Shown: positions 29,828 through 35,003 of the stretch, piece after piece | How the letters are laid out: each line of letters opens with the position of its first letter | Position numbering within the stretch: the first letter of the stretch is position 1 | NCBI GenBank assembly: GCA_003427395.1 | Contig: BFEA01000629.1 | Coordinates: forward strand, 225,885 to 260,887 | Reading direction: 5' to 3' | From: Chara braunii | Taxonomy: Eukaryota; Streptophyta; Charophyceae; Charales; Characeae | DNA: 35,003 nucleotides | The notes under the pieces: model-generated | What the model was told of the DNA's origin: nothing | What the model saw: only the letters and a program-made list of their open reading frames with translations | Databases searched by the model: none | Position numbers and translations under genes: made by a program

Positions 29828-31137
29828 GGCCCGGGTGAGGAGGGAGTCCAGGAACGGGAGGACGTGGCTGAGTTTTATCAAGGCACTGGCGAGAGGTTGG
29901 AGGATTGGCGGAGGCGAGCAGGCAAGGGAGCTACAACGGAGGGGTCTTCCAGGAGGAAGGAAGGAGGGAGTGATCCGGCGGCTACCCCAGCAGGGAAGAG
30001 GCTTCACCAGCAGAACGTGATTGATGTCTACGGTGGCGAGTGGGTTGCTCACCACAAGAAGGCATTCCTTCGCTGGTTGTATTCCAGCGGGGTCTCCTTC
30101 AATGTTTTCCGCAACCAGGCGTGGAAGGCATATCAGCAGGTGCTTCTTGAGTAGCCTGACAGTTCCCCGCGCGCAGTGCTCCCCAACCACTACGAGATTG
30201 CGAGTATGCGGGCGGTGGAGACCCACCGTGCGGAGTTGGCGGAGGAGTTGGAGGAGCTGAGGCATCCATTCTGGGTGACTGGTGCCACCCTCCTCTCCGA
30301 TGGGAGAAAATCACGAGACGGGGGACCGATCGTGAATTTCCTTGCTGCTGGCTCTCGAGCGGTCATCGTGTACACGACGATCAATCGAGAGGGCCAGGCG
30401 GACGATGCAGTGCACGTCCTTCAGAGATGGGTTACCATCTTCCACCAGTCCAGCTTCGGCGGGCCGCAGCGGATCAATGCGATATGCACTGACTCCGCTT
30501 CTGCCTATGTGGGGGCTGTGAGGGCATTGACCTCGCCGTCCATACCTCCTGCACTGAGGAGGATCACTTGGCTCCCGTGCTTCGTTTATGTCTGCAACGA
30601 TTATTGTCAGACATGGGGACGAGTTGCGATGCGTTTGTGGACGCGATCACACGCGTTCGTGTGCTGGTGGTGTTTTTCAAAACCCACCAGGATGCGCAGC
30701 CCTGACAAGGGGCTTATTCTTTCTTGCGAGACGCGGTTCGCGTCTGTTTACTCCATGCTAGAGAGGCTGTTGGCCCTGCAGGACACTCTGCAGGATATGA
30801 TGCGCGGGGTCGACGCGCGGGCTTTTGCTTCCATCCCATGGTCCGCCGATGTGTGCGTCACGGTGCGTTGGGTGCGCCGACAGATCAGATGGGATCCATG
30901 GTGGCAGAGGGTGGCCACCATCGTCCATATCATGCAGCCTGTCATGGAGTTGCTCAGGCGAATGGATCGTGGAGGGCAGTACATGTCCCTCATGATCGAG
31001 TGGACGCAGGATCTTGTCCGTCGTGTCACGGTCGCATGCGCCCCTTTGGGGAAGTCGTTCGCTGACCGGATCATCAGGCGTGTGCAGGCTCGCATACAAC
31101 ATACGCTTGAGTCGGCTCACTGCGCAGGGTTCTTAAG
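29828..31137 (+). pseudogene. hAT transposase core with DUF659-like catalytic region (broken)
   Basis: This continues the frame of 468-843. A Gly/Arg linker leads to AFLRWLYSSGVSFNVF, the usual helix before the core. A TAG at 30152-30154 interrupts the frame. The core follows: FWVTGATLLSDGRKS (first catalytic Asp), GGPIVNFLAAGSRAVIVYT, then INAICTDSASAYVGAV (second catalytic Asp), ITWLPCFVYVCND where the family usually has CxxHxxN, so His is replaced by Tyr, and CETRFASVYSMLERLL, equivalent to the TRWxS box. A one-base frameshift at about 31128-31138 moves from frame 2 to frame 1. Stop, shift and lost His show a dead enzyme. Assignment to the hAT superfamily is firm by motif order. Confidence 0.88.
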
Positions 31138-32181
31138 AACCCCCGCAGGCGACACGTTCGCTACTTTTCGGGGCAGGTGGAGTGGTACGATGCTTGGCTT
31201 GTGGGGCAAGCCAGGAGGTTCATTTTGACGCAGACGGGATTCGAGTTGGACGGTGCGGAGTACATCCTTGCATGTAGGCATTTTGAGGACTTCCACATTC
31301 AGCACGGCAGGTTCGGGGATTGGGGCGGTCCGGAGGGGCGTGCTCATGGGCGCCCGTGCAGCGGCAACAGCGAGACAATTGAGTGCGCGTCTTGGTGGTC
31401 TCAGTACGGGTCTCGCGCGCCAGAGTTGCAGCGTTGCGCTCTTCGGGTGATGCACATGTGGTCTTGCGCCTCTCCAGCGGAGAGGAACAGGGCAGTCCAC
31501 GAGGGCATTCACACGAAGAAGTGCAACCAGTTGGCCTTCGAGAAGGTCGTGCAACTCGTTGAGATCACCGCAAATGTGCGGTTGACTGAGTATCGGCAGG
31601 CTGGATGCGGTTATGTGTTGCCATGGCAGCGGGACGAGGGCTTGCTGGATTGTCAGGCAGGACTCGAGTTGGAGCCTGTGCGCACGGGGACTCGCAGGGG
31701 GATTACGGACGAGGAGATTGCCCGTCAGGTTGCACTTATTACCCGGGATCCCATCGGGGCGTCCGCACCACCCTCGGCTGATGCCGTTTTCGATAGACGT
31801 GCTTGCATTTTTCGTCCCTACCCCAGGGAGGACGACTCAGACGAGGAGCCGATACCCGACGCGGCAGACGACCCTGCGCTCCTCATTCCCCGGGAGATCG
31901 ACGAGACGCACGAGGATCCCGACTCCGAGGAGACGAGGGCACAAACTGCACACCAGTCGGCGGACCGGGCGGAGAGGGAGATGCTGGGGGGAGACGAGGA
32001 ATTTTGGGGCCCATTCGGTGAGGTCGCTTCCACGGGCGGCCCGGAGGCGCAGGCGACGACCCCCACTCCGACGAGGCGGGATTCGTCCATGCCGCCACCT
32101 CCTGCTCCGAGTCCTGCACCACGATCGCCCGTCTCGCCACTTCAGCCGGACAGGGAGGAGTTGGGGTCCTCTTTGCCTTAG
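31131..32181 (+). pseudogene. hAT transposase C-terminal dimerisation domain and acidic tail
   Basis: Frame 1 takes over at the shift with KNPRRRHVRYF. It continues through a Trp-rich segment to ASWWSQYGSRAPELQRCALR, CASPAERN and HTKKCNQLAFEKVVQLVEI, the hAT C-terminal dimerisation region (the WW, S-x-ER-N and KxRNxL boxes; here KKCNQL, Arg to Cys). This domain holds hAT subunits together. An acidic, Pro-rich tail follows to TAG at 32179-32181, which may be the natural stop. The alternative is that the protein continued into the frames at 32227-34391. The whole locus is a pseudogene because of the upstream lesions. Confidence 0.85.
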
Positions 32182-32226
32182 CACGGCCTTCTCCACAGAG
32201 GCGGGGCAGTCCGCCAGCTTAGGTAA

Positions 32227-33120
32227 CGATCACCTTCCCAGGGGATATTGCAAGAGGAGGGGGCACCTTCGGCAGCAGCAGTGGAGAGTTCGGTGGCACC
32301 AGCGGCGGTGCCGGATGCGACGATTGCGGCCGAGGTGGAGGAGATAGCAGCAGCAGCATCATCATCAGTGCTGGAGGAGATGGCAGCATCAGTGCTGGAA
32401 GAGGATCCACCAGCGGCAGGAGGAGGTGCAGCAGTGGAGGGGCAAGTGGCAGCAGCCGGAGGAGCAGGTGGAGGAGCAGCAACAGTGGAGGTTGAGGTGG
32501 CAGCAGCAGTGGAGGAGGAGGAGGCACCGTCGGCAGCTGCAGCGGAGGAGGAGATAGCTGCACAGGCCGAGGTGCAGCATGGGGGCGATGACGAGCCCCT
32601 CATGCAACAGTTCCTCACGGAGGAGCTCGGTCCGGCCATAGCGGGTATGACCACGGGTGTGGAGAGGGGGTTTGGGATTTCAGATTCGGAGATGGGGACC
32701 CACTTAGACTTAGATTTGTCGGTGGGCCTTCCACCCAGTTGCGGCGGGGCGACATCGACGGACCGGGCTCCATCGAGGGACGAGGCGCCAGGCAGGACTT
32801 CGACGCAGACCGCGAGAGAGAGGACGACGACTGAGTCTCAAGATGCAGCACACGACATCATGGAGCAAGAGAGGGCAAGACTTTTGGCATCGACTGACCC
32901 TCGTGCTCAGGCGTTCGCACGGGCCGTAGAGGAGGCCAGGCGTCTAGAGATAAGGGGGGATTGTGTGCAGGATGGGGTGGTGGCGGGGGAGGACGTTGCG
33001 GAGGGAGTGGCAGCAGAGCTGGTACTCGAGGCTTTGCCGGGTGGAGCAGAGACAGTGGACGTTGCTGTTGAAGGACGGACTCTGGCGGTGGGTGAGGCTA
33101 TGCAGGTAGGACAGCGATGA
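32227..33120 (+). pseudogene. Ala/Glu-rich low-complexity frame downstream of hAT domain
   Basis: This is the same frame as the dimerisation domain, after stops at 32179-32181 (TAG) and 32224-32226 (TAA). The first half is GCA/GAG triplet-rich (32248-32570), giving Ala/Glu/Val repeats that look disordered. The second half has ordinary composition, with DIMEQERARLLASTDPRAQA and a helical EEARRLEIRG. It ends at a TGA (33118-33120), though frame 1 stays open and protein-like past it to about 33300. It is either the decayed tail of the hAT protein or a second ORF of the hAT element. I do not recognise a domain. Frames on the opposite strand are mirror images of the triplet repeat. Confidence 0.45.
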
Positions 33121-33929
33121 GTCGAGGGCGCTATAGACGCATGGCGCGAGGGGCAGGAGACAGCGACGGGTCCAGTCGTTCCGTTCTCGAGCCTGAACTT
33201 GGCTCAGGCCCGACAGCCGCAGGCAGTTCAGATGGCAGTGCATGGTGTGCCACCGCCCGTTATCACGGATTTGGGGTCCGAGCCGGTGGTTGGGCCCCAC
33301 GTCTTCGTAACCACTTTGCTCCGGAGGAGGTCCGTCGTCCTTTGGATGCAGAGGAGTTGGCGAGAGAGGTTGTGCGCGATGTTACTCGCTTGGACCGACG
33401 GATCTTCGACCGGAGGCTTGAGCACCCACCATGGCAGTCGATCCCTTCGTTTCCATGGGGTCCTGCGTCGCCCGTGTGGTCTGGGTCTACCTCCACCGGA
33501 GGACATACCGCGGAACATGTTCCAGGGGTTTCTGGTGGCGTGACGGAGACAGCGCCACACACAGGAGACATGCCACCCCCTCCTCCCAGAGCACCTGCGG
33601 GTGATCCATCATCGTCGCCCACAGGCAGAGGCTCTCGATCCCCACACACGCCTGGGAGATCTAGGATTCGTGACACAACAGCAGTTCAGCAGGACGTGTG
33701 TGACACGACGATATTTGGGAGGATAGATATAGATTGGGATTCCACCAGCCGTGTCACGGAGCACACTGCACGCCTTCAGCCGGGCTTGGGAGGAGGACGC
33801 GCTAGGACGACCGCTGCGAGGGAGGTATCGGCATCACGTTGTGAGCCTCAGCGAGGTCGTGGCAGAGGAGTGTCGACCGAGACCTTGGAGTACGCTCTGA
33901 GAGCAGCGACGCGTGCCGTGCAGGACTAG
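33117..33929 (+). pseudogene. Arg/Pro-rich frame, continuing the hAT 3' region
   Basis: Frame 3 opens at ATG 33117 overlapping the previous stop (ATGA). The protein-like part begins near 33300 (NHFAPEEVRRPLDAEELARE, then VTRLDRRIFDRRLEHPPWQS), and before that frame 1 looks more natural, suggesting a frameshift near 33290-33320. The rest is Pro/Ser/Gly-rich and probably disordered. It ends at TAG 33927-33929, and the frame remains open beyond. No domain is recognised. Confidence 0.4.
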
Positions 33930-34391
33930 ACTCCACGCAAGCGTGGAGTGCCTCCTCGTCCACGCCCCGTGCCTGCAGAGGGAGGCGCAACACTTGGAAA
34001 GAGTTCGAGGGCGGAGGGGTTGGGGATGCCTCCTTGTTCCCGCCGTGAGCAGACCATTGCAGAGGCTAGTGCGAGGGTTGTTGTGTTGAGGAAGGGAGGA
34101 GGCCCAGTCACCATCGAGGAGGATGATCCTGATACGGATGCGGCTGTGTGGGATGCGGACGAGGACTACGAGGGCGAGGAGGGGGGAGAGGAGGATAGCA
34201 GGAGCGGTTCCGATGGTGACGATGACGACGACTACGATGAGCCCCCACCTTCCCCAAGACCCCCACCGACGCGTGCATCTAGACGCTCTGCTGCACGGAT
34301 TTCTTCATCCTCACAAAGGAGGAAGAAGTCGACATCCGACACTCAAGGGGGCACGAGGAGACACAGCGGGAAGGGGAAGAAGGGTCGTTGA
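33930..34391 (+). pseudogene. Acidic and basic C-terminal frame, probable end of the hAT 3' reading frame
   Basis: This is the same frame as 33117-33929, separated only by one TAG. It contains PRPRPVPAEGG, an Asp/Glu-rich block (about 34120-34240, DDDDDYDEP at its end), then a Ser/Arg/Lys tail resembling a nuclear localisation signal (SSSQRRKKS, GKGKKGR), and a TGA at 34389-34391. It is consistent with the extreme C-terminus of a nuclear protein. Function is unknown. Confidence 0.4.
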
Positions 34392-35003
34392 CCGATGAGG
34401 CCAACAATCCGCTTCTCCCCTACTCGCACTGTACGTCGTCATGTTGTGCGGTTGTAGTTTTTTTGGTGGTCTGATTCGTCTCGTCTTGTCTTAGTATTGT
34501 GAGACACTCAATGGTTGTGTGCGTGCTTTACTTGTTGGTGTGTATGATTTTGGTAGCAGTAGGGTGTTCGTAGAGTATGATTTTGGTGCCAGTAGGCTGA
34601 GTAGGGTGTTCGTAGAGTGCCGTCGGTTGCAGCAGACTGAGTTCAGACTGTACACTATTTTTTTTTTCTTGTATTATTTAGGCTGCTACGACACGACTTG
34701 TAGACTATTGTTTCTTGTTTTTTTTTTGACATGTGGTGTCAGTGCATTAGCAGTAGGATACATTGTATCATGTTGCATTTGCATGTGTGATATTAGTGTC
34801 AGCCTCTCAGGTACTTCGCATCGTTCACGACTTTTCATGTACATTACATTATCTGTTACGAGTGATGCACGTTGCCTGCCCATTTTTTTGTCGGTGTGTG
34901 ATTTTATATCTTTTATTATTGTTCTCATTTTCAATTTCATTTCTTGCATTTTTTTCTTTTAATTTATTTATGGCTTCGAGAGTTCGGTACTTGTTTTTTT
35001 TTT
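34392..35003 (+). other. 3' flank of the hAT gene, probable 3' UTR; T-rich, no gene
   Basis: The sequence is T-rich on the plus strand, with a short imperfect duplication at 34543-34575 and 34576-34617 (TATGATTTTGG through GTAGGGTGTTCGTAGAG). The frame at 34519-34962 is Phe/Leu/Cys-rich because of T runs and is not credible as a gene. No hAT terminal inverted repeat was recognised before the window ends. Confidence 0.5.

Noticed and set aside
32178-32654. Minus-strand Ser/Ala/Leu-rich ORFs over the hAT tail
   Set aside because: They are mirror images of the GCA/GAG triplet repeat on the plus strand and have no independent support.
34519-34962. 147-codon Phe/Cys/Leu-rich ORF at the right end
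   Set aside because: It results from T-rich 3' flank sequence, has no motif, and is out of context with the hAT frames.

Overview
The window reads as repeat-derived DNA from a large plant-lineage genome. The evidence is an 18-nt primer-binding site matching the 3' end of plant tRNA-Asp, a Ty3-type Gag with a zinc knuckle, a hAT transposase with a DUF659-like core, plant-style branch point and splice signals, and a U6 snRNA fragment. The style of the hAT and Gag proteins recalls the charophyte alga Chara, but that is an impression and not a database result. I see no intact host gene.

The layout is three nested layers. Layer 1 is a decayed hAT transposase gene. Its 5' part, with a zinc finger and the following segment, lies at 468-843. 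Its catalytic core and dimerisation domain lie at 29828-32181. Acidic, alanine-rich and proline-rich frames follow to about 34391. Layer 2 is a giant LTR retrotransposon at 844-29823 that split the hAT gene. Collapsing the target duplication (GCGT at 840-843, ACGT at 29824-29827) rejoins the hAT reading frame exactly. Its 5' LTR is 844-8485 (7.64 kb). The 3' LTR is 14798-18550 plus 25895-29823 (7.68 kb). The internal region, 8486-14797, is only 6.3 kb. Layer 3 is a solo LTR of a related subfamily at 18551-25890, on the minus strand, inside the 3' LTR. It is flanked by a 4-bp duplication (CCAT/CCGT), and the empty site is preserved in the 5' LTR at 4614-4617.

The internal region holds the primer-binding site (8488-8505), a 2.1-kb leader, a decayed unrecognised ORF (10631-11469), a branch point and acceptor site, a gag pseudogene with two in-frame TAG codons and a CCHC knuckle (11722-12657), and a 2.1-kb tail with four polypurine-tract-like repeats. 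I see no protease, reverse transcriptase, RNase H or integrase. The element therefore looks non-autonomous, like the described TR-GAG class but with extraordinarily long LTRs.

The most unusual content is in the LTRs, downstream of a probable TATA box and so probably transcribed. Each LTR carries an array of about 8-10 short hairpins with conserved loops and stems that vary but stay complementary. The full element uses a loop of type ATAAGTTT. The solo LTR uses an unrelated loop, CACAGTAGAAAC, at the same map position. Also shared by all three LTRs are a ~122-bp tandem repeat, an antisense ORF ending in a perfect splice donor, a subterminal palindrome and a U5 splice donor. Similarities, divergence and covariation were judged by eye.
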